Positions 50,663 to 60,766 of a stretch of 64,000 nt of DNA are shown piece by piece (position 1 is the stretch's first letter; the number at the start of each line of letters is the position of its first letter). Below the pieces are notes generated by a model, which had not been told where the DNA came from, did not search any database, and saw only the letters and a program-made list of their open reading frames with translations. The position numbers were made by a program, and so were the translations under genes. This DNA comes from Ulva prolifera (Eukaryota; Chlorophyta; Ulvophyceae; Ulvales; Ulvaceae), in NCBI GenBank assembly GCA_023078555.1, contig CM041198.1, positions 4,726,354 through 4,790,353 of the forward strand, read 5' to 3'.

Positions 50663-52779
50663 TGAGACTTATCCACGCCCCCACTGCATATGCAGATCGG
50701 CTATCCGTTGACTCATTTTTTCGATTTTCCCCTATTGCCGCCACTCGCCACACACCAATGGAGATTTGGCGGGGTAATGAAAATCACTTCATGAGAGAAC
50801 GAAACCCCCCTAGGTTCCAACCCGGCGCGGTCCATCATGTTCATCATACCGAGAACATCTCTGTAGCTGCTTGTATGTAAGTTTGGAGCTCCTCACGGAC
50901 TTGAAGTGGCAGCAAAGCAGAAGAACCGGAGCTGCCGTAGTTGTGCAATCGCGGGTGGCTTCGTTTGCAGAAGCAATAGCTTGAATGTTATCGTCGAAGT
51001 TTGCATCCATTGGAGTGACTCATGCTGAGGCGGTGCAGCTGCGTGAAGCGAGCGAGTCTGCCATAAATGCGGAACACATGATTGCCTCGTCTGATAAGCT
51101 TTCATCCTCTAGCCATCGATTGCCGGGCCGTGTTGTAGGGAGGTCTGGAGGGTGGAAAGCTGGCACATCAGGACGCGGGCAGCTATCGAGCAGCAGTTTT
51201 AATTTTCCTCGAGATCAGTCTGGCAGGTTGACGAATCAGTCCGCTCTGTGCAGGCTGATGTATCTGCTAAGCACAACATGCATGGCAGCAGGACATGACC
51301 AACACAACTCGCACGACACCGCCATATACGTGGAGGATTATCCGTATGGCACCGCTCGCTGCTGCTTTCATGGCCACTGATGCAGTGGAGCACACGCAAC
51401 ATCACCAGTAGCACACCTTCGCTGCGTTATCTGCAAGGCCTAGATCTAAGATGAAAGCTTCAGTCCGGACTGGCTGTCGAATTGAAACACCGCCGGGTAT
51501 ACCAGGCACAGTACGTCCAGATTCGCTGCACTCGATGTACGCCTGCTGCAGCAGTACACCCGGATTCGCGGGGCACAGCATTACAATGGCCCAGGCATGG
51601 CCATGAAACGCCACCATGTGGTCTCTGCAGAAAGATGTGATTTGTTTGTACGAGGCAGAAACATGCAGTCGCTGATCAGATGATCCGCAGATGCAACACT
51701 GCCCCAGGCGCGTACATGTAGATCAAGTACAATTGGAACACTGGCCGTATCCAATTGGGACTTTGAAAATCCTGGATGACTGTGACTATGGATGTCGTGG
51801 TCTCCCGCACTGGCACAAACGACTCGCAGAGAGGGCTTGTCGCCACCTCGTCGAATCGAGGGTCGGGGCCGTGCCTACCTGTGCATGGTGCAACCATAAC
51901 TTGTTGCTGATGTTTGAGCATCTTGATACATCGCTGCTGCTAGTATGCCTTTGCCGCCTCCGTCCATGCAGTCAATCCGCATCAAGCTTGGGCTAGTTGG
52001 GCTTGTTTATGGAAGAATGAACGTTGCTGACCGCATACCGATATCACAGGCATAGTGTTGCAAGGCCCAAGGTCCACTCGTCAACAAGTTGTTAAATGGT
52101 GAAATCGAGCGCAAATGCGTGCAAGAGAAAAGTACCATCAGCTCTCTTGCAACAGCTTGGGCAAACACAGCCACAATGCAGCAGCAACACGCACACGCAC
52201 CTCACCCCGTGCGTGCATCAGCATGTGCACATGCCTTGTGCGCTACGAGGCACTTTCACAACATCGGCAGTATTATGATTCGTTATCTAATGTTGTGATG
52301 GCTAGACTGGTTGCGGGGTGTGAAGCTGCATTGGTGCTGCAAAGTGAACACAGGCCATGGAGACAACGGACATGTGAACGTAGTTTTTACAACTTCCCTA
52401 AACGCTTCATATTATGTTGTCATGCACAAATTGTCTTTTCCGCTGATGTACTGAATCTCCAATGGAAGACGTAGCCGACGTGCTCAAGTCGGTGTTGACA
52501 ATACCCCGCGTGACAAACTGGCCATCTGCTGTTACATGCAACGACACGTCCAGGGAAGGTCTTCTAGGGAATGTGCATGACCTATCACCGACCATCAGAT
52601 GCAAGTTTGAAAGGTTTGCCAGGTCGGCCATGCGAGACGGAAACATGGCGACCCACGCCAGCAACGCGCGCAGTTTCGCAAACAACGTCGTTTAGCAAGT
52701 TCGGGAAGGTATTACAGATTCATATAACGCACAAGTGGTTTTGTGTTGCGTATTTTTCGTTGGGATGCCCTCGACCCCT
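50663..52779. other. Mostly unassigned; coding-like stretch at 50880-51240 (+)
   Basis: On the plus strand one frame from about 50880 reads ELLTDLKWQQSRRTGAAVVV, then FAEAIA, a TGA, then a Met-led open part to 51380 with VTHAEAVQLREASESAINAE and a Ser/Gly/Arg-rich tail. It could be the end of a retroelement Gag-like protein, but there is no zinc knuckle or other diagnostic motif. The rest (51400-52780) holds only short overlapping frames and nothing I can name. Confidence 0.25.
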
Positions 52780-53462
52780 TTGCACAGATGTAGACAATGT
52801 CAATCTTAGGCCGGAGGCAGTATAACCATGATGAAGATGAAGAGGCGCAATCAAAGCGTTCCGACAGTGATGAGTGGGGCCCACACAAGAATTCGTGGGA
52901 AGTCTGGACACAACCATAGCACGCAACCCAGATTACTCTCGGTATGCTGCCAGGCTCATATATACAGCATCAATGCAGAGACTGCAATACGGGAGTCCAT
53001 ACAAATTCACAAGAATTCTGCTACCTGTCACACAAACCAACCATCCCACTGAATAACATATCTCTAGTTCGCAAAGAATATTACGCATGGGCACGGCAAG
53101 CGGATGGTAGTGCTTGTTGCGAAAGCATAGCTTTGGTACGTAGCACCGCTATCGACCATTCCTACTGCTAATTGCCGCTGGTTGAAGATGATCCAGTGAA
53201 AGTCCAAACGCCAACAGGACAGCTTCCGCATCCGACAACACTGGCTTACTTAAGAGCAGCGGGACATGCGAATGCAAAGCACAGTAGCCTTGACTGTCCT
53301 CCGAGCCGTACTCCACGCAAACAAGACAATCCGGAGCATGTTTGCAATCACGTCCCTTCCACCTCGAGTCTAGCCGAGGAGGGCAAGCCATATTGCCAGG
53401 CCACAGCTGAAACACAAATTGATGCATTGACGGCGAATCGCCGGGCGGTCATGGCTCCATGA
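52780..53462 (+). pseudogene. Frameshifted coding-like relic, unknown family
   Basis: Protein-like text passes between frames. An acidic stretch QYNHDEDEEAQSKRSDSDEW is followed in another frame by GPTQEFVGSLDTTIARNPDY and a helix-rich part ending PVTQTNHPT. A third frame follows (NNISLVRKEYYAWARQADGS), interrupted by TAA at 53169-53171, then LPLVEDDPVKVQTPTGQLPH to a stop at 53460-53462. Three phases plus a stop suggest an eroded gene or transposon ORF. I do not recognise it. Confidence 0.3.
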
Positions 53463-55530
53463 GCAGCAATTTTCGTAGCAAGTCTCGAGCTTGCTGATGT
53501 ACATGCCTGGAGAACTCCTTCAGGGCGCGCAGCTTCTTCTCAGCTAGATTTATGACTGCCTCTGGTGTAGGAAGCTAGGTAAATGTCGCTGGGTTGGTCG
53601 TCTCTTGTAATGGCTGCTCTGTCGCCTTACACGTCGCTGGTCGGTGCCTGCATGCGCTTAAACAATCTGACTACCGGGTGAACCCATCTGGGATGTTGTA
53701 TTCCCACTCATGGTACAACATGCATATCATGCACAACATAGTGGAACGTACATCTTTCACAAGCAACGCGTGGGGTGGCTGAGCTGTATCTCCCACCGGT
53801 GCGGACATCTCTGGTTACGCTTCATCTAGCCTACGGTCCGAATACCTCGGACGTGGTGACCTCGTCGCCCGAGTCCAATGTGACTCCAATGCTGCATGTG
53901 ACAGCCTCGTCGACCGGCAAGTTGTGACTCTCACGCTCATCTGCTTGCAATGTTGGTGTCACAGTGTCCCCCAACCAGAACCTCTTCAGCGGTTGTAATC
54001 TGCACGCTCCGCCATGAGCTTGACTACAGCATTGGCACACCCGGTTTGAAATGCACCCGCCACGTAGAACTCCGTCGCTGTGGTGTCTGTTGCCTTGCTG
54101 TTCATGTGACATGCATGCATCCCTGTCCCTCTCCCCACGGCCACCAGCGGTGTGCGCATGTCTGTTTTCAAGACATGCATGCACACCCCGAGCAGCAGTA
54201 TGAGGGCAACTGCCACGACCTGCATGACGACAATGTGCACTTACGTCTCGCACACATGCGTCATTGGCCATGCTGTAACACAGTTTTCACTGCTCAAGCT
54301 ATTCGTGCACGATTCCCGCAGCAGTCAACGTGGGCTACCTCGATCGTGTGACGGTGTAGGGAGCAGAGGGATGCAGGGATGGCATATCTGCTATACACCT
54401 TCATCAAAGCCAACCGAGGCCATGCTGAGGGACATGGCCGCCACCTGCCTGGGGTAGTCTGCTCGCCAAGCACCTGCGATGTATAGCCACAAACAAAGAA
54501 CATGTGCAACGGTCGGCAGGCGATGCGGCTCCTCAACCATCCGCCAGTAGATAGTTTATTAATACATCCACCCCACCGGACATGGGCCGGGCTAGACGTG
54601 CGCTTGATCACTGTTGTCCGCGACATTTAGACACCCTATACAGTGTGTGTGAAGATGTATCGCAGACCTGTGCTGGTCGGGCGCGATTACGAGAGCACAT
54701 GGGGTGCATGCGCAACGACATCATCTTCGGACCTACTTCGGAACTGCCAAAAGTGTGATGTGAGATTCTTGCGTCTACTTCGCACATGAAAACGCAGCTC
54801 TGCCACATCACAGTGTCCCAAGACAGCATGCAAGGCATATTTTCTAGTGAAAAGTCCGACCCATGCGGCGAGGGGCTGGTAAAGGGGGTGCTGCCGCTAC
54901 TGTGGCTCCTGGTTGCGGCGCAATTCCTTGCATACTCCCTATGTGAAACCCTATCACAATTGCAGCATTGTGATCATCAGTGCAACGGTATACATGCCAC
55001 CTGCAGGAGACAAACGTAAGGATGGTAATCACGGCTACATTGCGCATGAATAACGTCTTTCAAAAATGTTCAACCAAGCGATATTTGTAGGGTCGTGTAC
55101 ACGCATGCAAATGAGTAGCAGACATAGAGTTTTGCACACCTACAACGCCGCCCGAAGCTGCCATCGCTGAGAAATACTGAACTAACGTAGAGCGCGCAGG
55201 TTGAATGCCTCGAGCCTCGCGTGGTGGTTGTCCAAACCATTCCTCCTCAGCGCAGGCGGATGCCGCGAGACGGTACGGCTTTGACACAGCAGGTACCGCC
55301 AACAGGAGGGGCACATGGGCGGTGTGTTCCGTGTGAGGGGATGGCACAACAGTGGCGGTAGGCTGCTCGGCGTCTGGAAGGCCGGACGTCATCCCCTCCT
55401 CACCGACAGCGAGAACTGCTAGACGGAGCGACTGCGAGTCGGCAGCTGCTTCCAGCAGAGGGGCCACTGGGGTGGTGGGTGATGTGGGAGGGAGCAAAGG
55501 GGGACGGCAGCCACGGACTGCACGCCGTTC
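53463..55530. other. Unassigned sequence
   Basis: Contains a 146-codon minus frame (54271-53831) whose C-terminal third looks coding-like (DERESHNLPVDEAVTCSIGV), a 145-codon Ala/Pro-rich minus frame (55497-55060), and overlapping shorter frames. No domains were recognised. TGCATG-type words are frequent near 54.10-54.24 kb. Confidence 0.35.
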
Positions 55531-55533
55531 TCA

Positions 55534-55812
55534 TTGAACCGTATCTCTCCGCCACTGTCTCCCACAGCCCTTGCGTTCAAATTGCCACAGCATTGGCAAC
55601 CAGCTCCAGCCGTGATGCACCGCATGTACTACTTCCTAGCAAAGCAAGCTCTAGTAGAGGCGAAGCTGTTAATGTGGTCGGATTTCAACAAGAAATCTGC
55701 TTGGCCAACCTTTTCTGTGGGTGACTTGATCCTGCTATCTATACGTAAGGTTGCTCTGCATCATCCAACTCTCCGCACAGGGGCTATGCCTTTTGGGAGC
55801 ACCTACAGGTGA
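55534..55812 (+). pseudogene. Probable gypsy integrase C-terminal fragment
   Basis: The plus frame contains AKQALVEAKLLMWSDFNKKS, then FSVGDLILLSIRKVALHHPT. This follows the pattern of the region after the gypsy integrase core: A-ALxEA..., a basic tail, FxVGDxVLLSxxxLxL. It lies on the opposite strand from the main gypsy relic and from the copia element, so it comes from a separate insertion. Only about 70 residues are recognisable. Confidence 0.5.
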
Positions 55813-56056
55813 GTCGCTCGGGTGATCTAGAAGTGTGCTGGACTCTATGTGATCCGAATCAGCTCTAAATTGGGCCTGGATGCTTGCAATAGATTGATAT
55901 ACAAATATAATTGTTACTGGGCTTGATCCGGGCGCGATTGGTGCGGTATCGCGGGTGCTGTAGGTGCGTGTGTGAGCGCCATACATGGAGAGGGACTGGA
56001 TTGCGACGACTATATGAACTACGTAGGCGCACACCAAAGGTTCTACAATACTCAAA

Positions 56057-56308
56057 TTGGTCGATGCCATGATCCCTGCAATGATATGGCATCATCTATT
56101 GATCTCTCTTCTCGATAGCACTGGTACATGGTCAGATGCTTACAGACATCGTATCCCGTTCTTTGCAGCTCGCCGTCACTGGTGGCCATGTATCGCACGC
56201 CAACAGCCAATGTTTATATATCTGGTCGTCTGTGTGACGGTTTGTGAAGGATGCTCGCGTACATGGAGGTGTGTTGCCAGTGGGCGACATCGGGCGCCTG
56301 CGAGTTAA
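56057..56308 (+). pseudogene. Possible gypsy integrase zinc-domain fragment
   Basis: The plus frame reads ARRHWWPCIARQQPMFIYLV followed by VCVTVCEGC. It resembles the RRxWWPxMxxxxxxYVxxCxxC part of the integrase HHCC domain, with an upstream WHH. It lies downstream of the integrase C-terminal fragment, the reverse of normal domain order, so the two pieces are from different copies or were rearranged. The match is weak. Confidence 0.3.
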
Positions 56309-57266
56309 GGTAGTGCGATTCGTCAAGGCGTCCTGCCTACGTGCACCTGACTTAACGAGTCATTCCCATGATATACGGAGTTGTTGATGTGGCCGCTTGG
56401 GATCGTGTTTGGGTAGAATTGGGACGATCTTGATGGTGGAAGCAGTTGTCATGGATGTCCTTGCCAGCTCCATACGTTTGCCATTGATAGGCGCCCGGCG
56501 AGATCGAGGTCAATAAACGATATTACGTACAGTACCTGCGATATGACTTCCGAGATATGGTGCTGCGGGGGTGGTTGGTTGATGCCGAGTGCTATGCGCC
56601 CGGTATCGGAAGGTAAGGTTGTGCGCAGTGTTTGTCTATGGTACGGCGTGTGTCCGGCACCCCGTGTGAGCATGCATTATTTTCAACGTCATGTGACTAT
56701 GTAGCATGAGTCGGGGCCGTGTATGGATTGGAGACTGAATCCGCAGCGTCGGTGCGGGGTCCGGATGCGCTGGTCCGTGACTGTGTCGTCACCAAACTGC
56801 ACTCTACCTTTGAGATACACATGACTAAATAATACAGATCATATTGCCGTGTTGATTAGGCGTCAACGAGTTGTGTATGGCTGTCTTGTTTCGGACCCAC
56901 CTTTGGGTGTCTCACCCTAGGCAGTTGACCTTCCCCACTAGAGCTAGCCCACCCTGGAGGTGCAGGTGGAAAAGTGTGCCATTGTCCTCGCGTGCGCCTG
57001 AAGGGTGAGTCGAATAGGCGAATAGCATACAAATGGCCTACCGATTCGGAAACGCTGCTTATTGTATTGATACATGTATGGTATGCTTTGTTGCCTCCCT
57101 GGTTTCGATTTACAGTGGGGGTCCTGCCACCGCTGCTCCCCTGTAGTCATCTCCTAGCACATCATCACAACAACTACCCCACGAGCACACTCACATGTAC
57201 GGAAGAAGAACTTATTGTATACCAGCAAAGGGGGACATGGTCCGAACGGTCTCTGACAGCACTTGG
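56309..57266. other. Unassigned sequence downstream of the spliced gene
   Basis: Short overlapping frames only. The 74-codon minus frame 56673-56449 and 68-codon minus frame 57150-56944 show no recognisable motif. It may include the 3' UTR of the minus-strand gene that ends at 57267. Confidence 0.4.
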
Positions 57267-57395
57267 TCAGTTGGTGCCACGCCTGCTCGACCGTCTGTTG
57301 GGAAGATTCTTGGGGATCGATTCCGTCACTGCAGCTGTTACCTCAATTGGTGTTTCATCAGGCTGAATCTGTTCATCAATCCAGTCTTGTGAATC
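57267..57395 (-). CDS. Predicted last exon of the copia-interrupted gene
   Basis: The acceptor TGCAG precedes 57395 on the minus strand and the phase matches the upstream donor at 57564. The exon encodes 42 residues (starting DSQDWIDEQIQPDETPIE, ending NRRSSRRGTN) and a TGA at 57269-57267. An alternative donor-like GAGGTAACA lies inside it. The acidic then basic composition resembles the tail of the preceding exon. Prediction only: another acceptor (CTTCCAG) eight bases upstream would give a different frame. Confidence 0.45.
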   Translation of the reverse strand, partial: DSQDWIDEQIQPDETPIEVTAAVTESIPKNLPNRRSSRRGTN

Positions 57396-57563
57396 CTGCA
57401 TTCGGACTGGAAGGTGAGGGCTTTCGCAATCACCGGTATTATGTCAGCACTTCTTTCTTTCTGTAGACATGATCATGCAGTCTGGATGATTCATAAGTCC
57501 ATAAGCCGTCTAGCACCGTGGTGTATTCGACTTGCCTATACATGTAACACATGATGGACTCAC

Positions 57564-57758
57564 CGGGGTCGCAGTACCAGTTGATGGTACTAGCCAGGAT
57601 TCGGTGTCTGGAGACTCGGACTTTTGCTTCTTCAATCGCTTCCTGTCTTGGCTCTTTGTCCGTGTGGACATGTGTCCACTGCCACGAGGTTGCTTTTGGG
57701 CTACCACTTTGTCGTTGGCCAGCTGCCCGGTCTTGCGCGTCACCTTCATACACCGCTG
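57564..57758 (-). CDS. Predicted internal exon, Lys/Arg-rich
   Basis: Sixty-five codons between a GTCAGGCAG acceptor and a CCCCG|GTGAGT donor, both phase 0. The content is QRCMKVTRKTGQLANDKVVA, a basic stretch (SQDRKRLKKQKSES) that looks like a nuclear localisation signal, and a Ser/Thr/Pro tail. The introns on either side would be 178 bp (57936-57759) and 168 bp (57563-57396). Confidence 0.55.
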
Positions 57759-57936
57759 CTGCCTGACATTATGCATTCCATCAAGTTCAAACATGAGCTA
57801 CTTGCACATGTACATCATGTAGAGCATGTGGCAGTATGTATGTCAACGGCCGGCGCAGTCGAATCATGGCATCGAGTCAGCTTTACTTCAAGAAAGCAGT
57901 CACATGTGGGTATACATTGATGTATGCCATGCTCAC

Positions 57937-58392
57937 CTCTGTGCACAGTTGAGTCGTCGCCGCCAGAGGTGAAACTCCAGGGATGTCCTGTGCTTCAGAT
58001 TCAGGCTGACGCGTACGCGTGCCTGCTCTTGTGCGTTTGACGGCGCCTGCACTTGTGTTGCCTGCACCTGTACCGCCTTTCTTAACGGTGCCGAGGCCTC
58101 TACGCACCCGCCGCTCGTTCCTTGCTGTTCCCTTTGACGTGGTAGCCATGCTGCGGGACGCTTCGGGTATGTCTTCCTCTTCATCACTGGTGAATTTATC
58201 ATCTGACCCCACAATTGGCCTGTTGTCATCTGCAGCTTGCTGGACCTCTGAGCCTGGTGCCTGTGGGATGACTGCCAGCACTGTCTCTGTGAAATCAGTT
58301 AACGCCTGTGGTGGAGGAAGGTGATATGCCTTGAAGAGCTCCTCCTGTAGATTCCGTGAAGTATACCTGTCACTGTCACCAGGCTGCAGGGA
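57937..58392 (-). CDS. Second half of the exon split by the copia insertion
   Basis: From the copia target site (58392) the frame is open for 152 codons to the donor AGAG|GTGAGC at 57937/57936. It carries a Pro-containing helix (LFKAYHLPPPQALTDF), an acidic patch (DDKFTSDEEEDIPEASRS) and a long Arg/Lys/Gly/Thr-rich region (RNERRVRRGLGTVKKGGTG), suggesting a nucleic-acid-binding or nuclear protein. This phase is the same as that of 63660-62962 once the element and one target copy are removed. Without the repair this half has no connection to its promoter. Confidence 0.65.
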
Positions 58393-58397
58393 CCATG
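58393..58397. repeat. Copia target-site duplication, left copy
   Basis: CCATG directly outside the left LTR, identical to 62962-62966. Confidence 0.93.
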
Positions 58398-58656
58398 TGT
58401 CATGACAGGGGGAGCTCAGTGAACACGATTACAGTGTGGGGAGTGACCAGTCAGGATATCACGATGGTAATGGATATCACACCTGTCATGACAGCGGGAG
58501 CTCAGTGAACACGATAGTGTTCACCTGCTACAGTCTACCTATATGCAATCAAATACCCAACTGCCATGACCCTCTGCACAGACCTAATCAGACCTATGCA
58601 TGCACATGCATGCCATGCACACAGTGCACTGGACTACACAACAACTTCTCACGACA
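58398..58656 (-). repeat. Copia 3' LTR
   Basis: 259 bp. It starts with the palindrome TGTCATGACA, repeated with its following bases (GCGGGAGCTCAGTGAACACG) about 85 bp in. It contains the perfect hairpin GTGAACAC-GATA-GTGTTCAC and a CATGCACATGCATGCCATGC block. Confidence 0.96.
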
Positions 58657-58665
58657 CGCCCCCTT
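58657..58665 (-). other. Copia polypurine tract
   Basis: AAGGGGGCG on the minus strand, immediately 5' of the 3' LTR, where plus-strand DNA synthesis is primed in LTR elements. Confidence 0.75.
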
Positions 58666-58668
58666 AGT

Positions 58669-59688
58669 CTAGGGCACAACACCGAGAGACTGACGGTGCT
58701 TTTCAAACAGCTGCTGTGGCAGTGGCTTGGTCAAAACATCGGCAGGATTGTCAGCAGTGGGCACTGGGATGAACTTCATCTGCTGACGTGCTACCTTCTC
58801 CCTCACATGATGATAAATAATCTCGATATGCTTCGTCCGTGCAGCTGAGAGAGGATCTTCAATCAAATACTTCGCTGCACGATTGTCTAAACCTACATAG
58901 ACACATGATGGTGGCAAGCCCATCCGAGGAGCTAGCCCACAAAAATACTGAACTTCTTTGGCTATTTCCCCAGCTGCAACATACTCAGCTTCTGATGATG
59001 ATCTGCTAACTGATGGCTGTCTGGCTGACTTCCATGAAATGGAGCCCAAGCCACATTTGACAATGAACCCTGTAGTCGATCTACGCTTTAAGGGACAACC
59101 GGACCAATCAGAGGCACAATACCCATATAATACACATTGAGGACCACCCAGACGCAAGCTGTAGCATGCGGTTCCCTTGAGATACAACAAAACATCCCTG
59201 ATCCTAGCAAAACTGCTGCAAGTCGGCTGCTGTGTTGATCTGGCTAGATATGACACAGCGAAGGAGATGTCGGGCCTGGTATTGTTGGCAATATGTAGTA
59301 GAGCACCGACGATTGACTTGTACTGTGAAATTGCAGCTGCATCAGTAACATCTGAACCTGCAGTATCTTTGTAGACATTCACAATCATTGGAGTTGCAAT
59401 TGGCCAGGCTTCTTGCAGTTGATGCTGCTCAATCAACTTCTCAATATGTCGTTGCTGCTTCAAGTAGATTGTTTTTGCTGGTCTGTTTCTGGTGATGGTC
59501 ATCTGGAGAAAATACTGCGATTCGCCGCTGTCTTTTCCTGGGAATTTTGAGAGTAGTGCTTTCTTGATGAATTGAACGCTGTAGAGCTTCAATGCTGCAA
59601 TCTGAATGTCATCAACATAGCAGAGCAGGAGGACAAAGCCTAACTGAGCACAGCATAAACACTGCTGCATCACTCTTGCATTGCACAA
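58669..59688 (-). CDS. Copia pol: RT C-terminal part and RNase H
   Basis: 339 codons. YVDDI (residues 24-28) is the catalytic box of reverse transcriptase. The copia RT thumb/connection follows (MTITRNRPAKTIYLKQQRHI, then ISQYKSIVGALLHIANNTRP). RNase H shows CASDWSGCPLKRRSTTGF, ISWKSARQPSVSRSSSEAEY, the LDNRAAKYLIEDP motif, RTKHIEI, and the C-terminal NPADVLTKPLPQ typical of copia pols. The frame stops right before the polypurine tract. The preceding RT half lies one base out of phase; the switch is at about 59640-59660, where ALLCYVDD-like text is continuous across frames. Confidence 0.95.
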   Translation of the reverse strand: MCNARVMQQCLCCAQLGFVLLLCYVDDIQIAALKLYSVQFIKKALLSKFPGKDSGESQYFLQMTITRNRPAKTIYLKQQRHIEKLIEQHQLQEAWPIATPMIVNVYKDTAGSDVTDAAAISQYKSIVGALLHIANNTRPDISFAVSYLARSTQQPTCSSFARIRDVLLYLKGTACYSLRLGGPQCVLYGYCASDWSGCPLKRRSTTGFIVKCGLGSISWKSARQPSVSRSSSEAEYVAAGEIAKEVQYFCGLAPRMGLPPSCVYVGLDNRAAKYLIEDPLSAARTKHIEIIYHHVREKVARQQMKFIPVPTADNPADVLTKPLPQQLFEKHRQSLGVVP

Positions 59689-60766
59689 ATCCGAGTGATA
59701 TGATGAAGGCTGTCAGCGTCTCGTTCCAGACGCGGGGAGCTTGCTTGAGACCATACAAGCTTTTGCTCAGAATGCACACACGACCTGAATTGTCATCATA
59801 GCCAGCTGGTTGTCGCATGTAGATCTCCTCGGCAACCGTGCCTTGGATAAAAGCATTCTTGATGTCAATTGAATGACATTCCATGTCAAAGCAGGCCACT
59901 ATTGACAGGAATAAGCGCACAGTGCTTGCACGCACCACTGGAGCAAAGACTGCATTGTAGTCGATACCCTCTTTCTGATAAAACCCTTTGATCACTAGTC
60001 TGGCTTTATATCTCTCAATGCTTCCATCTGCATTGAGCTTGCGCTTGAAGACCCATTTGCTTGGAATGGCCTTCTTCCCCTGTGGAAGCGCGGTCAGGTG
60101 CCACGCTCCCATCGCAATCAGAGCATCATACTCTGTATCAATTGCTGCTTGCCAGAATGGTGCTTCTGGACCAGTGAGTGCTTCTCCTATCGACAACGGA
60201 AAATTTACGTATGAGCTTCTAGGTAGCCCATACATAAACTTGCCGTAAACATCTTTCGGCGACTCACGTATGCGCTCGCTGCGGCGCAATTCTGGCTGTT
60301 CTGCAGGCGGGGCTACAGGCGGAGCTGCAGGTTGGGCTGCAGGTTGGGCATACTCATCGAACAATGGATTGTTCGCCATGAGTGGATTGAGTTGCTGAGG
60401 TGGCAATGCTGGTGCTGCGGGTGCTGGTGCTGCTGGTTGAGCTGGAGCTGGTGGAGCTGGTGCTGCTTGTGCTGCTGGTGCAGCTGGTGCTGCTGGTGAT
60501 GCGAGGAGATCAGAGCATGCATCAATGTGCATGTCGCTGGCTGGTGATGCCGATTCATCAAACATCACATCACGTGTAGTGATCACTTTGCCATTTGGGA
60601 GCAGCACGCGGAAAGCTTTGAAGTTGGGCTGAGCATACCCAATAAACTTGCCGACATTTGCCTTAGGAGGCAAGGAGCGTTTGTTGCGCGCTTGCTGTGG
60701 CGATTTGTACCAGCAGGTGCAGCCGAAGAGCCGGAGATTGTTGATGTCCGGCTTCGTGCCCTTCAC
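59612..60766 (-). CDS. Copia pol: integrase C-terminus, linker and RT N-terminal part
   Basis: The frame opens in the integrase C-terminal (GAG-integrase) region (KGTKPDINNLRLFGC, GKFIGYAQPNFKAFRVL). It then has an Ala/Pro-rich linker of about 75 residues encoded by GCTGGTGCTG-type repeats, and the copia RT (SKWVFKRKLNADGSIERYKA, SIDIKNAFIQG with the first catalytic Asp, SKSLYGLKQAPRVW). It ends in an out-of-frame stop just before YVDD. The listed first codon is GTG and not a true start: the frame should follow on from the Gag-integrase frame, from which it is displaced by an indel at about 60780-60810. Confidence 0.94.
   Translation of the reverse strand: MKGTKPDINNLRLFGCTCWYKSPQQARNKRSLPPKANVGKFIGYAQPNFKAFRVLLPNGKVITTRDVMFDESASPASDMHIDACSDLLASPAAPAAPAAQAAPAPPAPAQPAAPAPAAPALPPQQLNPLMANNPLFDEYAQPAAQPAAPPVAPPAEQPELRRSERIRESPKDVYGKFMYGLPRSSYVNFPLSIGEALTGPEAPFWQAAIDTEYDALIAMGAWHLTALPQGKKAIPSKWVFKRKLNADGSIERYKARLVIKGFYQKEGIDYNAVFAPVVRASTVRLFLSIVACFDMECHSIDIKNAFIQGTVAEEIYMRQPAGYDDNSGRVCILSKSLYGLKQAPRVWNETLTAFIISLGFVQCKSDAAVFMLCSVRLCPPALLC

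Noticed and set aside
58436..58672. Matching short ORFs at 58436 and 62741 as duplicated genes
   Set aside because: Both are readings of the copia LTR on the antisense strand and are explained by the LTR duplication.
59612..59688. Programmed ribosomal frameshift inside copia RT
   Set aside because: It falls between conserved RT motifs rather than at the gag/pol boundary, and no slippery heptamer with a downstream structure was evident. An indel or assembly error is simpler.
60313..60561. His/Gln-rich ORF (HQLHQQHKQHQ) as a gene
   Set aside because: It is the out-of-frame reading of the Ala/Pro-rich linker in the copia pol, produced by the GCTGGTGCTG-type repeat.
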